This document shows positions 45,607 to 54,804 of a stretch of DNA of 64,000 bases, piece after piece (position 1 is the first letter of the stretch; each line of letters begins with the position of its first letter). Made by a program: the position numbers and the translations under genes. Under the pieces are notes generated by a model, which searched no databases, had not been told where the DNA came from, and saw only the letters and a program-made list of their open reading frames with translations. The DNA is from Acidisoma cellulosilyticum (GTDB lineage: Bacteria > Pseudomonadota > Alphaproteobacteria > Acetobacterales > Acetobacteraceae): contig NZ_JAESVA010000016.1 in assembly GCF_020621385.1 (NCBI RefSeq), positions 1-64,000 on the forward strand, in the 5' to 3' direction.

Positions 45607-46602
45607 ATGGCCTGGTCCAGATCAACGATTACGACCTTATTCATGGCGACAGCCGGATTAGGCACATTTGGCCAGCTTCCGATGGCCCAAGCTGCTGATA
45701 AATCCCTGACCATCGCCTATATCCAGAAGCAAGGCGACCAGCAGTATTTTGTTGATGAAGCGCAAGGTGCGCGCGACGAAGCCAAGGCGCTTGGCAATGT
45801 AAAGATCAATGTCGTCAATGTGCAGATGGATTCCAACGCGGCTATCAGCGCCATGAATGTCATGATCGGTCAGCAGGTCGGCGGCATTGCCATTGTGGTG
45901 CCGGACCAGCAGATCGGCCCGCAGGTCATCGACATGGCCGGGCAAGCTAAGATCCCTCTTGTGTCGTCGGATGACCCGATCAAAAGCGGTACAGGCCAAG
46001 TCGCCCCTTTCGTCGGTTTTGATGGCTATCAGATGGGCTTCAAGGTTGGACAGGCCGCTGGCCAGCTCTACAAGAAAGCGGGATGGGATGCGAAGCAGGC
46101 AAAGATAGCGGCAGCGTTCGAGGAGCAGCTCTCTGTCTGCCAGGATCGCGAACACGGCGAGGAGGACGGTTTCAAATCCGTCATTTCCGCGGATATGCCG
46201 GTCATCGTCAAAATCGGCACCGACAATTCAGTGGTCGACGCCCAGAACCGCATGGGCGCTGTGGTGACGGCCAATCCGCAGATCAAGCATTGGGTGGTCT
46301 GGGGCTGCAATGATGAGAATGAAACCGGGGCCGTGACGGCGCTCGCCAATGCCGGGCTGGCGCCGGACAATGTCATCGGCGTCGGGCTTGGGGCTTATTT
46401 GACCTGCAAGGATTGGCAGGCAGGGCAGGCGTCTGGCAACAAGGCGGCTTTGTTCATCAGCGGACATGACGTCGGCAGTGCTGCCGTGCAGGTTCTGGTC
46501 GACAGCATCCGCAACCACACGCCGCTGCCACCCAAGACTATTGCCAAGACAACAATCGTGACGCCCGAAACCTGGAAGGGCGTCATGGGAAGCTGCAGCT
46601 AG
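45607..46602 (+). CDS. Sugar ABC transporter substrate-binding protein (AraF-like)
   Basis: 331 residues from ATG 45607, with GGGGAA eight bases upstream; GTG 45592 is the alternative. Signal peptide MAWSRSTITTLFMATAGLG, cleavage after AQA. Type I periplasmic-binding fold close to arabinose-binding proteins: IAYIQKQGDQQYFVDEAQGA, AGQAKIPLVSSDDP, VSWGCNDENET-like VVWGCNDENETGA. It carries a pentose or hexose to the ATPase and permease that follow. It starts a second, plus-strand transporter operon. Confidence 0.9.
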   Translation: MAWSRSTITTLFMATAGLGTFGQLPMAQAADKSLTIAYIQKQGDQQYFVDEAQGARDEAKALGNVKINVVNVQMDSNAAISAMNVMIGQQVGGIAIVVPDQQIGPQVIDMAGQAKIPLVSSDDPIKSGTGQVAPFVGFDGYQMGFKVGQAAGQLYKKAGWDAKQAKIAAAFEEQLSVCQDREHGEEDGFKSVISADMPVIVKIGTDNSVVDAQNRMGAVVTANPQIKHWVVWGCNDENETGAVTALANAGLAPDNVIGVGLGAYLTCKDWQAGQASGNKAALFISGHDVGSAAVQVLVDSIRNHTPLPPKTIAKTTIVTPETWKGVMGSCS

Positions 46603-46633
46603 GCAGACTGAGACAAGCTTAAGGCAAGACGCG

Positions 46634-48133
46634 ATGACCGGTGCCGTTCTGCTGCATATGGACAATGTCGCGAAGCGATTTGGCGCTGTCCAAGCGCTAC
46701 GCGGCGTGTCGCTCAATGCCCGCGCCGGGGAGGTGCTGGCATTGATGGGGGAAAACGGTGCCGGCAAATCCACGCTGCTGCGGCTGATGAGCGGTGTGCA
46801 TCAGCCCGACAGCGGCAGCATCGCGGTGGATGGCAAAAACATGGCCTTCGCGACGCCGCATGCCGCCCGCGATGTCGGGGTGCGGGTGGTGGTGCAGGAG
46901 CCTGAAATCATTCCCGATGTCTCGGTTGCCGAGAATGTCTATGCCGGGGCTTTGCCGCGCCGTGGTCGCATTTTCGACCGCGGCGCGCTACGCGCCCAAC
47001 TGGAGCATGATCTGGCGCGCTATGGTTTCACCGGGGTTTTGCGGCCCGAACAAATCGGACGGACGCTGTCGCCGGCGCAACGCCAGGTGGTTGAAATCCT
47101 CCGCGCCCTGACCGGCGGCGCGCGCGTCATCGCCTTCGACGAGCCGACATCCTCGTTGTCCGATCATGAGGTCGAAAGCCTGTTCCGCCTCATCGCGCAG
47201 CTAAGGGCCGAAGGTATTGCCATCATCTATGTGTCCCATCGCATGAAGGAAATCTTCCGGATCGCCGACCGTATCCTGGTCTTGCGCGATGGTGCGAGCG
47301 TCGGTGAACGCCCCGCCGCCGAGACCAGCGAGCCGGAACTGGTGCGCATGATGGTGGGGCGGGACCTTTCGGCCCTGTTCGCAAGGAGCCCGCGCAGCAT
47401 CGGCCGCGGCGTGCTGCGGGTCGATCAGGTGACTACGACCGATGTGCGTGACATCAGTTTCGAGGTCCGGGCCGGGGAGGTCGTGGCCTTGGCCGGTTTG
47501 GTTGGTGCGGGCCGCACGGAGCTTGCACATGCCATTATCGGCGATACACCGATCCTTACGGGGCAGATCGAGGTCGATGGCAAGCGGCTCACTCTGAACT
47601 CGCCGCGCGACGCCGTGCGTGCGGGTCTTGCCTTGGCACCCGAGGAACGCAAGCAGCAGGCGTTGCTGATGAAGCGCTCCGTCCGCGACAATATCTGTCT
47701 TGCCGTGCTGGGACGCTTGCAGAAACTGCGGTTCGTTAGCCGGGCGGAAGAAAGCCGTATCGCGCGCCGTTACGTACAGGAATTGCGCGTGCGCACACCG
47801 ACGATCAACCAGGAAGTCGCGACACTGTCGGGTGGCAATCAGCAAAAGACCGTGCTCGCCCGCTGGCTTGCGAGTGATGCAAAGATGCTGATCCTGGATG
47901 AGCCGACCCGTGGTGTCGATGTCGGTGCCAAGGCGGATATCTACGCCATCATCGATAAGCTCGCTGCACAGGGCAGCGCTATCCTGGTCATTTCTTCTGA
48001 ATTGCCGGAGGTGCTGGGTCTGGCCGACCGCATCATCGTCATGCAGGGCGGCCGCATAAGGGGTGAGCTGACCCGGGCGGAGGCGACGGAAGAAAAAATT
48101 CTCAGCTTGGCTATTCTGGAGGATGCGGCATGA
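46634..48133 (+). CDS. Sugar ABC transporter ATPase (AraG/RbsA-like)
   Basis: 499 residues, two nucleotide-binding domains. First: Walker A GENGAGKST, signature region LSPAQRQVVEILRALTGG, Walker B VIAFDEPTSSL. Second: degenerate GLVGAGRTELAHAI, APEERKQQALL, then LSGGNQQKTVLARWL and LILDEPTRGVDVGAK. Its stop overlaps the permease start (ATGA), indicating translational coupling. Confidence 0.93.
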   Translation: MTGAVLLHMDNVAKRFGAVQALRGVSLNARAGEVLALMGENGAGKSTLLRLMSGVHQPDSGSIAVDGKNMAFATPHAARDVGVRVVVQEPEIIPDVSVAENVYAGALPRRGRIFDRGALRAQLEHDLARYGFTGVLRPEQIGRTLSPAQRQVVEILRALTGGARVIAFDEPTSSLSDHEVESLFRLIAQLRAEGIAIIYVSHRMKEIFRIADRILVLRDGASVGERPAAETSEPELVRMMVGRDLSALFARSPRSIGRGVLRVDQVTTTDVRDISFEVRAGEVVALAGLVGAGRTELAHAIIGDTPILTGQIEVDGKRLTLNSPRDAVRAGLALAPEERKQQALLMKRSVRDNICLAVLGRLQKLRFVSRAEESRIARRYVQELRVRTPTINQEVATLSGGNQQKTVLARWLASDAKMLILDEPTRGVDVGAKADIYAIIDKLAAQGSAILVISSELPEVLGLADRIIVMQGGRIRGELTRAEATEEKILSLAILEDAA

Positions 48134-49152
48134 CGAGTTCGGTGCAAGAGCCGGCCAAGATGGCGCCTGCCACGCATATGGCATTGCAACGTCGGGTGCT
48201 CGCCGCAGTCGGTGTGCAGAATGTCAGCCTGCTGCTGGCGCTCGTTGTTCTCGTCGCTTTTATCGGCGCGCAAAACAGCAATTTTTTCTATGCCAGCAAT
48301 ATCGCGACGATCGGCACGACGATTGCGATCGTCGGTGTTCTGGCTGTCGTCCAGACCGTCGTCATGTTGCTCGGTGGCCTGGATATTTCGGTCGGAAGCC
48401 AGGCCGGGCTGACGTCGGTGGTATCGGCCATGGTGTTCATGGCGACTGGCAGCGCGCTTGCCGGTATTGCGGCAGCTCTCGCTCTCGGGCTTTGCCTCGG
48501 TCTGCTGAATGGCGTTGTCATCATTTATGGCCGCGTCAACGCTGTCATCGCGACACTGGCGACCTTTGCCGCCTTTCGCGGCTTGGCCAATCTCGTCTCT
48601 GACGGCCGGGCGCAAGGCTATACTGGCGTGAACCATCTTTTCGTGTTTCTGGCACGCGGAGACCTGCTCGGCATACCCGTTCTGATCTGGATTCTGCTTC
48701 TGATCGCGGCGCTGGTGCAGGTGATGCTGCATTACACGGATATCGGCCGGAATATCTACGCGGTCGGCGGCAATGCCACGGCTGCGCGTTTGGCGGGCAT
48801 TCCGCTCAATCGCTACATCATCGGGTGCTATATGCTCGTGGGCTTTGTCGCGGCGCTTGCCGGCATTTTGCTCACAGCCAGGACCGGGTCAGGTCAGCCG
48901 ACCTCCGGCAGCCAGGGGCTGGAACTGCAGTCGATCACCGCGGCGGCCCTTGGCGGTGTCGCGCTGCAGGGTGGGCGCGGCACCATTGTCGGGACGATTC
49001 TGGCGGTTATCCTTCTGGGTGTGCTGGAAAACGGGCTGATCATCCTCAACGTCAACAGCTTCTGGCAGGATATCGCGCAAGGGGCTTTGCTCGTGATTGC
49101 GGTTGTCATCCAGCAGCGCCGGGCGGGCGGCAACGGCGTTGGTCTTCCGTAA
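48130..49152 (+). CDS. Sugar ABC transporter permease (AraH/RbsC-like)
   Basis: 340 residues, about ten membrane helices. QTVVMLLGGLDISVGSQAGLT, YAVGGNATAARLAGIPLNRY and LGGVALQGGRGTIVGTILAV are the conserved CUT2 permease blocks. It completes the second transporter of region C. IS6-related sequence begins about 35 bases after its stop, so any further operon genes would have been lost or never present. Confidence 0.92.
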   Translation: MTSSVQEPAKMAPATHMALQRRVLAAVGVQNVSLLLALVVLVAFIGAQNSNFFYASNIATIGTTIAIVGVLAVVQTVVMLLGGLDISVGSQAGLTSVVSAMVFMATGSALAGIAAALALGLCLGLLNGVVIIYGRVNAVIATLATFAAFRGLANLVSDGRAQGYTGVNHLFVFLARGDLLGIPVLIWILLLIAALVQVMLHYTDIGRNIYAVGGNATAARLAGIPLNRYIIGCYMLVGFVAALAGILLTARTGSGQPTSGSQGLELQSITAAALGGVALQGGRGTIVGTILAVILLGVLENGLIILNVNSFWQDIAQGALLVIAVVIQQRRAGGNGVGLP

Positions 49153-49186
49153 AGTAGAAGCCCTTCCCACGACGCTTTGCCACGAG

Positions 49187-49206
49187 AGGTGCTGTCAGGT
49201 TGCCCC
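49187..49206. repeat. Orphan IS6 terminal repeat
   Basis: GAGGTGCTGTCAGGTTGCCC matches the IS6 end sequence but lies about 23 bases outside the left end of copy 2 and has no element attached. It is probably a relic of an earlier IS6 insertion or deletion. Confidence 0.6.
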
Positions 49207-49210
49207 GGGT

Positions 49211-50025
49211 GAAGTGCTGTAAGGTTGTTGAAGTGCGTGTGCGTTTGGACATGAACGGTTGCCAAGTCACTCGGTGATTGCGATGCGGGCGACATCCCGC
49301 CAGACACGAAAAGCCGCGTCACGAAAGGAGCGATAATCGACTGCGGGAATGAGATGGCGGCGGAGTTGGACGTGGCTGTGCATACGGCTATGAGCGGAGA
49401 GGAAGCGTTGGGCTTGCCGTATCGATTTGAAACGCTGCATCTGCCGCTCTCGCCGCCGGGTCGGTTGATGCGAAACCTTTATTCGGTTGTTCAGATAACG
49501 GCTTTGCCGGTGTTCGACCTTCGGTAGGATGTCTCGTTTGGCCGCCGCATAGCTTTTCAGCTTGTCCGTGACGATCACCCGAGGCGCTTCAGTTCCGCCG
49601 CTGAGGAGCTTTTGGAAAAACCGCTTGGCCGCATTCGTGTCACGGTGTTTTTGCACCAGAATGTCCAGCACCACCCCGTTCTGATCGACAGCCCGCCAGA
49701 GATAGTGGATCTTCCCACGGATCCGTATAAACACTTCATCGAGGTGCCATTTATCCCCGGGTCTTGGACGACGGCGCTTGAGGGCGGCAGCGTATTGCCG
49801 GCCAAAACGGATGCCCCAGTCCCGGATGCTCTCGTAGCTGACGGTCACGCCCCGGGCCGCCAGGATCAGTTCGACATCCCGCAGGCTAAGGCTGAAACAG
49901 TGATACAACCAGACCGCATGGGCGATGATCTCCCTTGGAAAACGGAAGCCTCGGTGGGGTTCTGGGATCGTCTCATGCGCAGAGTTTGCTCCGTGCCTAC
50001 CGTTCCCAGCAACCTGACAGCACCC
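49211..50025 (-). mobile_element. IS6-family element, copy 2 (full length)
   Basis: About 815 bp, the usual IS6 size. Right end is the complement of GGGTGCTGTCAGGTTG; the left end (AGTGCTGTAAGGTTG) has diverged slightly. It is in the same orientation as copies 1 and 3 and separates regions C and D. An 8-bp target duplication is not visible, as expected after IS6 cointegrate formation or recombination. Confidence 0.85.
49267..49908 (-). CDS. IS6-family transposase
   Basis: 213 residues from TTG 49908 (YHCFSLSLRDVELILAARG). The same frame continues upstream as RGFRFPREIIAHAVWL, the normal IS6 N-terminus, but no ATG or GTG is found there, so the true start is unclear. HTH-like SLRDVELILAARGVTVSYESIRDW, then the DDE core: Asp in KWHLDEVFIRI, Asp in VIVTDKLKSY and Glu in the HQPTRRRERQMQRF region. 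It acts by replicative cointegrate formation. Probably functional if the N-terminus is made. Confidence 0.85.
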   Translation of the reverse strand: MYHCFSLSLRDVELILAARGVTVSYESIRDWGIRFGRQYAAALKRRRPRPGDKWHLDEVFIRIRGKIHYLWRAVDQNGVVLDILVQKHRDTNAAKRFFQKLLSGGTEAPRVIVTDKLKSYAAAKRDILPKVEHRQSRYLNNRIKVSHQPTRRRERQMQRFKSIRQAQRFLSAHSRMHSHVQLRRHLIPAVDYRSFRDAAFRVWRDVARIAITE

Positions 50026-50214
50026 TCGCGTACAAGGGTTTTGAAAGGCGCTATAAGCGCGGCGGGGAAAATGCGCTCAACGGCCTAGTTTCGTCGTAAC
50101 CGCCTGGGATAAGAGGGCAGAAGACCGCCCTAAAAATGAGGAACCCGCTGCCAATAACTCCTCTATTTCTGATACGGTTGATCCTTCCGCCTAGTGTTGA
50201 GGACAGGGCGGACC

Positions 50215-51324
50215 TCATTGAATAGATCCATCACTCCCGCGGGCGATGAGCTTCAGCGGCCAAAGTTCGGCGACTACTGGGCGTTCTGCTTCGGTTTCGT
50301 CCTTATCCAGCGCAAACAAGGCAACCTCAGCCAAACGTTTGCCAAGCGCGATTGTATCCAGGCCGAAGCAGGTCAGGGGCGGGGAGAGGAATTCCGGAAT
50401 AGGATTGTCCTGCACGCCGCCGATCACTGAGATATCCTGGCCGCAGCGCAGGCCGAGCTCCGCAAGCCTGACGTAGACTCCGACAATCACCGCGGAATCA
50501 ATCACGATGAAAGCGGAAGGTCTTGCGCGCAAGCCGAGTAGTTTATCCGTGGCCTGGATACCGCCTTGAGGGATCGCTTCACATTGCACGATCAACTTGT
50601 CGTCGAGCGCCGTCGAATCTTCGGCAAGCGCTTTCTTATAGCCGGCAATGATGAACTGATTTTGCATGAGGGCGCTGGAGACGAGAATGAGCCCAATATG
50701 GCGATGGCCGAAACCAAGCAGTCTGCGCGTGGCCTTATAGATGGCACCTTCGAAGTCCAAATCGATCCAAGGATGGTTTCCACCAGATCTGCTGCGGCCG
50801 AGGGCGGTGAACGGCACAGCTTGTTTCGCGCAATAGGCGAGACGGGCATCGGTGACGCGCGTCCAGGGGATGATGAACGCGTCCACCTGCCGGCGCTGAA
50901 TGGCGTCCTTCAGGCGACCGAGCGGCGGCTCGGCGAGACCGCCGCTACTGGGCCGATCAAACAGGATTGTCAGGTCATAGCCGCGTTCAAACAATTGTGC
51001 CTGCACACCGATGAAGAGCGAGAGGAAGAACGCATCCCCGTAATTCTCGCGCCCGAAGGGTATTTCCCATAGCAGGCCGATGGTGCGGGTGGTACCCGTG
51101 CGTAGACTGAGACCGGACTGTTGGGGGCGGTAGCCAAGCCGCTCGGCGGCCTCCAGTACGCGCGCCTTCGTGGCGGGATTGACGTTCGGCCGACCGTTCA
51201 TGGCCCGTGAAATCGTGCCGATCGAGATGCCGAGTTCGGCTGCCAGTTCGCGGATGCCGTGGGGCGCGCGGATGGATTGGTCGCCCGTTGCGGCTTGTGT
51301 GTTTTGTTTTTCCCCGCGTTTCAC
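50215..51324 (-). CDS. LacI-family transcriptional regulator
   Basis: 369 residues. LacI HTH at about residues 23-45 (GIRELAAELGISIGTISRAMNG) with the hinge NPATKARVLEAAERLGYRP, then a periplasmic-binding-like sensor domain (TRTIGLLWEIPFGRENYG to ISVIGGVQDNP). It binds a sugar-type inducer. It is divergent from the Gfo/Idh operon, and a perfect 12-bp palindrome at 51366 lies in the shared control region. Likely repressor of region D genes. Confidence 0.92.
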   Translation of the reverse strand: MKRGEKQNTQAATGDQSIRAPHGIRELAAELGISIGTISRAMNGRPNVNPATKARVLEAAERLGYRPQQSGLSLRTGTTRTIGLLWEIPFGRENYGDAFFLSLFIGVQAQLFERGYDLTILFDRPSSGGLAEPPLGRLKDAIQRRQVDAFIIPWTRVTDARLAYCAKQAVPFTALGRSRSGGNHPWIDLDFEGAIYKATRRLLGFGHRHIGLILVSSALMQNQFIIAGYKKALAEDSTALDDKLIVQCEAIPQGGIQATDKLLGLRARPSAFIVIDSAVIVGVYVRLAELGLRCGQDISVIGGVQDNPIPEFLSPPLTCFGLDTIALGKRLAEVALFALDKDETEAERPVVAELWPLKLIARGSDGSIQ

Positions 51325-51365
51325 ATCTTCTCCTTGACCGGGCGGTCGCTTCGGTCGTATAGCCC

Positions 51366-51377
51366 GTAAACGTTTAC
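51366..51377. promoter_or_regulatory. LacI-type operator
   Basis: GTAAACGTTTAC is a perfect palindrome with the central CG typical of LacI-family operators (AAACGTTT core). It is 42 bases from the LacI gene start and 55 bases before the Gfo/Idh start, so it can control both directions. Confidence 0.75.
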
Positions 51378-51431
51378 AATGCCATCCCGGTTTCGTAAAG
51401 CAAGAATAAGACCGGACGGGAGGATATATCG

Positions 51432-52460
51432 ATGCCAGTCAGAGCCGTTTTGGTTGGGTGTGGGGCGATGAGCCGCGGCTGGATCGAGGCTGCGAAACAG
51501 ATCCCCGATCTGCAATTGGTGGGTTTTGCCGATATCGATGCCGAAAGAGCGCAGGCGGCTGCTGCCTCCTACGGGAATGATGCGGCACGCGTGAGCACGG
51601 ATGTCGCGATACTTCTGGATCAGACGAAGCCTGATGCCGTCTTCGATGTCGTGGTCCCGGCTGCGCGCCATGCGCTGGTATCGCTGGCACTCGAAAAGGG
51701 TTGTCACGTTCTGACAGAAAAGCCGATGGCCGAAACGCTGGAACAGGCGCGGGATCTTGTGCGCAAAGCGCAGGCGGTCGGCAAAATCCATGCTGTAATC
51801 CAGAACCGCCGCTATATCGCGGGCATTCGACGGATCAAGGCGCTAATGGCATCCGGCCAACTCGGTCATGTCACCAGCGTTCACTGCGACTTCTTCAAGG
51901 CGCCGCATTTCGGCGGCTTTCGTGAAGAGATGCGCCATGTGTTGCTGGTCGATATGGCGATCCATATCTTCGATTCGGCCCGGGTTTTTTCAGGGTCGAA
52001 CGCCGTCGCCGTTTACGCGCATGAATGGGACCCGCCAGGCAGTTGGTACCATCAGGGATCATCGGCTGCGGCGATTTTCGAAATGGCGAACGGTTCCGTT
52101 TTCACCTTCAATGGCAGTTGGTGCGCCAAAGGTCTTGGCACCAGTTGGGAAAGCAATTGGCGCTTTGTCTGTGCCAATGGCAGCATCAGCTGGGACGGAG
52201 AAGACAGCGTCCACGCGGAGCTGGAAGTGCCCCCGCGTGACGGCCTGTTCGATAAGACCGTGGTCTTGGATATTCCGCCGCTCGCGCCGGGCGACCGCGT
52301 CGGTGGACATCTGGGCGTGCTGCAGGATTTCGTCGCCGCGGTGCGGGGTGGTCCCATGCCGCCCACGATCGGGCAGGACAATATCCATAGTCTGGCGATG
52401 GTGGTTGCGGCCACGACAAGTGCGGAGACGGGCGCGCGTCTCGCCGTCGGCGGACTGTGA
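51432..52460 (+). CDS. Gfo/Idh/MocA family oxidoreductase
   Basis: 342 residues. N-terminal Rossmann domain (VLVGCGAMSRGWIEAAK; LVGFADIDAERA for NAD(P) choice), the family EKP motif (VLTEKPMAETLEQA) and the catalytic-region Asp/His in LLVDMAIHIFDSARVF. The C-terminal beta-sheet domain includes FTFNGSWCAKGLG. It oxidises or reduces a sugar or cyclitol (inositol, glucose, 3-keto-sugar). It is the first gene of an operon with a CUT1 transporter and a TIM-barrel isomerase, an arrangement known from inositol and 3-keto-glycoside pathways; the exact substrate is unknown. Confidence 0.9.
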   Translation: MPVRAVLVGCGAMSRGWIEAAKQIPDLQLVGFADIDAERAQAAAASYGNDAARVSTDVAILLDQTKPDAVFDVVVPAARHALVSLALEKGCHVLTEKPMAETLEQARDLVRKAQAVGKIHAVIQNRRYIAGIRRIKALMASGQLGHVTSVHCDFFKAPHFGGFREEMRHVLLVDMAIHIFDSARVFSGSNAVAVYAHEWDPPGSWYHQGSSAAAIFEMANGSVFTFNGSWCAKGLGTSWESNWRFVCANGSISWDGEDSVHAELEVPPRDGLFDKTVVLDIPPLAPGDRVGGHLGVLQDFVAAVRGGPMPPTIGQDNIHSLAMVVAATTSAETGARLAVGGL

Positions 52461-52556
52461 CGGACGGCAAGGCAACCCGAATACTGACTAACCGACTGAG
52501 GCTGGCTTCTCTCACACAAATAAAAACTGCAAAAAGCAGAAAAGGGAGGACATCTT

Positions 52557-53888
52557 ATGCGTCATTACTGGATCAATCGCTTGCTCGCGGGCGTCGCCAG
52601 TCTAGCACTCATGGCGTCGGCGGCCTGGGCCGATGATCTCGTCACCCCGGACCGGATCGGTCGCGCCGATGCGTCGCATAACTTCACATTTCGGGTTTTG
52701 ACCGACGAGTCCAACAGCAATGCGCAGCCGCAATTCGCGGCTGCTATGACGGCGCTATACGAAAAATACGCCAAAGATCACCCCGATTGGCGTGTCAATA
52801 TCGAGCTGATGTCACTGCAGATTCCGCAGGAGCATGCGCGCCTTTTGCAACAGGCGCGCAACGGCACAGCGCCCGATTGCTCCTCGATGGATTCCTTTCA
52901 AGTTCCGCTGTTCATTCATCAGCATCTGCTGCAGCCGGTCGATCCCTATTTCACCGACAAGGACAAGGCCGGTCTTTTCCCCTTCGTTCTGCCGATCATT
53001 TCCGATCATCATGGCCATATCTATGCCTGGTGGTGGACGACCGATCTGCGCCTGCTCTACCGCAATACGGCGCTTGTGCCGCAGGCGCCGCAGACCTGGG
53101 CTGAGACCGAACGGATGGCGCTGGCCGCCAAGTCCCACGGTGCGGCGGCCGGCATCATGTTCAATGGCGGCCGTAACGAGATCACGATGATCGACTTCCT
53201 GCCCCAGTTCTGGGCGCAAGGCGGGAAGCTGATCGACGACAAGGGCAATCCAGTCTTCGGCAAGGAGCCCAACCGGACCTATCTGCTGAAGGCGATCGCC
53301 TATTACCAGCAACTCATCAAATCCGGTGCCGCACCGGCGCGTGTCGCCAGCATCAGCAACTATGATGATCTGACGGCGGCAGCCATCGGCGGCCAGACGG
53401 CCATGATGGTGAATGGCGATTGGGCTGAAGGCCAATTGCAAGCGGCCATGAAGCCGGAGGATTTCAAGAACTGGGCCATTTCCATGCTGCCGGGGCCGAC
53501 GGCCGATGAGCGCGCAACATCCAGCGGCGGCTGGACCTTCGTCGCCTTCTCCAAAGACCCAGCCAAGGTCAAGGCCTGCATGGATTTGGTTCGCGAGGTC
53601 TATATGGGACCGGCGGTCGTTGCCCTCAAAAGACTGCCGACGAGCGAGGCGGTTTTCGACAGCGACCCGATGTTTGCAACCCCCTTCTATCAGCAGATCA
53701 AGACCTATCTGAAGGATAGCCACGCAAGGCCGGGCTACCCGATCTATACGGAAATCTCGAACCAATTGCAGATCGCGATCAGCGAAGTTCTGTCGGGTGA
53801 GCGACGTCCGGATGCGGCGCTTGATACCGCTGTCGCCCGTGTGAACCGTGTGGCCGCGCGTTACAGCGATGCCGCCGGCAGCAAGTGA
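52557..53888 (+). CDS. Extracellular solute-binding protein, CUT1 type
   Basis: 443 residues with a signal peptide (MRHYWINRLLAGVASLALM, cleavage after AWA) and AAAAGGGAGG before the start. Family-1 binding protein: DHPDWRVNIELMSLQIPQEHARLLQQ near the front, ATDLRLLYRN-like WWTTDLRLLYRNTALVPQAPQTW, and FVAFSKDPAKVKACMDLVREV. It delivers a sugar to the permeases that follow. Confidence 0.9.
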   Translation: MRHYWINRLLAGVASLALMASAAWADDLVTPDRIGRADASHNFTFRVLTDESNSNAQPQFAAAMTALYEKYAKDHPDWRVNIELMSLQIPQEHARLLQQARNGTAPDCSSMDSFQVPLFIHQHLLQPVDPYFTDKDKAGLFPFVLPIISDHHGHIYAWWWTTDLRLLYRNTALVPQAPQTWAETERMALAAKSHGAAAGIMFNGGRNEITMIDFLPQFWAQGGKLIDDKGNPVFGKEPNRTYLLKAIAYYQQLIKSGAAPARVASISNYDDLTAAAIGGQTAMMVNGDWAEGQLQAAMKPEDFKNWAISMLPGPTADERATSSGGWTFVAFSKDPAKVKACMDLVREVYMGPAVVALKRLPTSEAVFDSDPMFATPFYQQIKTYLKDSHARPGYPIYTEISNQLQIAISEVLSGERRPDAALDTAVARVNRVAARYSDAAGSK

Positions 53889-53907
53889 TCTTGGCAAGGC
53901 GGCGCGG

Positions 53908-54804
53908 ATGATGACGCCGCGCCGCGCTGCCCTGCGCCGAAAGGTCGTGGACCCTCGTGTCTGGCCCTGGCTGCTGCCGCTCGGCCTGCTGCTGATTCTG
54001 TTTTATCTTTATCCGGCCATGGATGTGTTGCGGCTCAGCTTTACCGACGCCAGCCTGACCGATCCCGGCTACAGCTACACCTTCGACAGTTATGCCTCCG
54101 TCATCTCCGACCCCGATTTCCCGGGGATATTGCTGGCGACGGTCATCTTTGTCGGCGGCAGCATCATCGGCCAGGTTTTCCTCGGTCTGTGCGTGGCGCT
54201 GGCCCTCAATGCCGGCGTGCGGCGACGACTGCCGGGCGTGCGGCTGGTTCAGGTTGCCGTGCTTGCGACCTGGATCATTCCTGGCGTTTCATCCGGCATC
54301 ATCTGGCAGTTCATGCTGAACGAGGCGAGTTTCGGCTTCTTCAACGCCATTCTGGCCGGTTTGCGTCTGCCGCCGATGGCTTGGCTGTCCAACCCCGATG
54401 TTGCCATCTGGTCGGCGACGATCGCCAATATCTGGCGCGGCACGGCACTCAGTATGATCTTGCTCTATGCCGGCTTGCAGGCGATTCCCGACAATCTTTA
54501 TGAGGCGGGCGCGCTTGATGGTGCCAAGGCCTTTCAGGTGCTGCGGCATATCACCTTGCCGCAGCTCAAGCCGATTCTGCTGATCAATATCATTCTCGTC
54601 AGCATCTTCTCGCTGAACACCTTCGACTTGGTCCTGCCGCTGACCGGAGGAGGACCGGGACGAGCGACGGAGGTGCTGTCGCTCGACACCTACAACACTG
54701 TCTTCCATAATTTCGATCTGGGCCAAGGCAGTGTGCTCGCGGTCCTGATGCTGCTGATCGGTCTTGGCGTGACGATGGCCTATGCAAGGCTGTTGCGGTC
54801 ATGA
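53908..54804 (+). CDS. Sugar ABC transporter permease (MalF-like)
   Basis: 298 residues from ATG 53908 (MMTPRRAALRRKV); the frame is open to 53848 inside the previous gene. Six helices; EAA loop NLYEAGALDGAKAFQVLRHITLP. It is joined to the next permease by an overlapping ATGA-type junction. Confidence 0.9.
   Translation: MMTPRRAALRRKVVDPRVWPWLLPLGLLLILFYLYPAMDVLRLSFTDASLTDPGYSYTFDSYASVISDPDFPGILLATVIFVGGSIIGQVFLGLCVALALNAGVRRRLPGVRLVQVAVLATWIIPGVSSGIIWQFMLNEASFGFFNAILAGLRLPPMAWLSNPDVAIWSATIANIWRGTALSMILLYAGLQAIPDNLYEAGALDGAKAFQVLRHITLPQLKPILLINIILVSIFSLNTFDLVLPLTGGGPGRATEVLSLDTYNTVFHNFDLGQGSVLAVLMLLIGLGVTMAYARLLRS

Noticed and set aside
52812-53897. 361-codon open frame on the minus strand
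   Set aside because: Antisense to the solute-binding protein gene, which has clear family motifs; composition is that of a shadow frame in high-G+C DNA.
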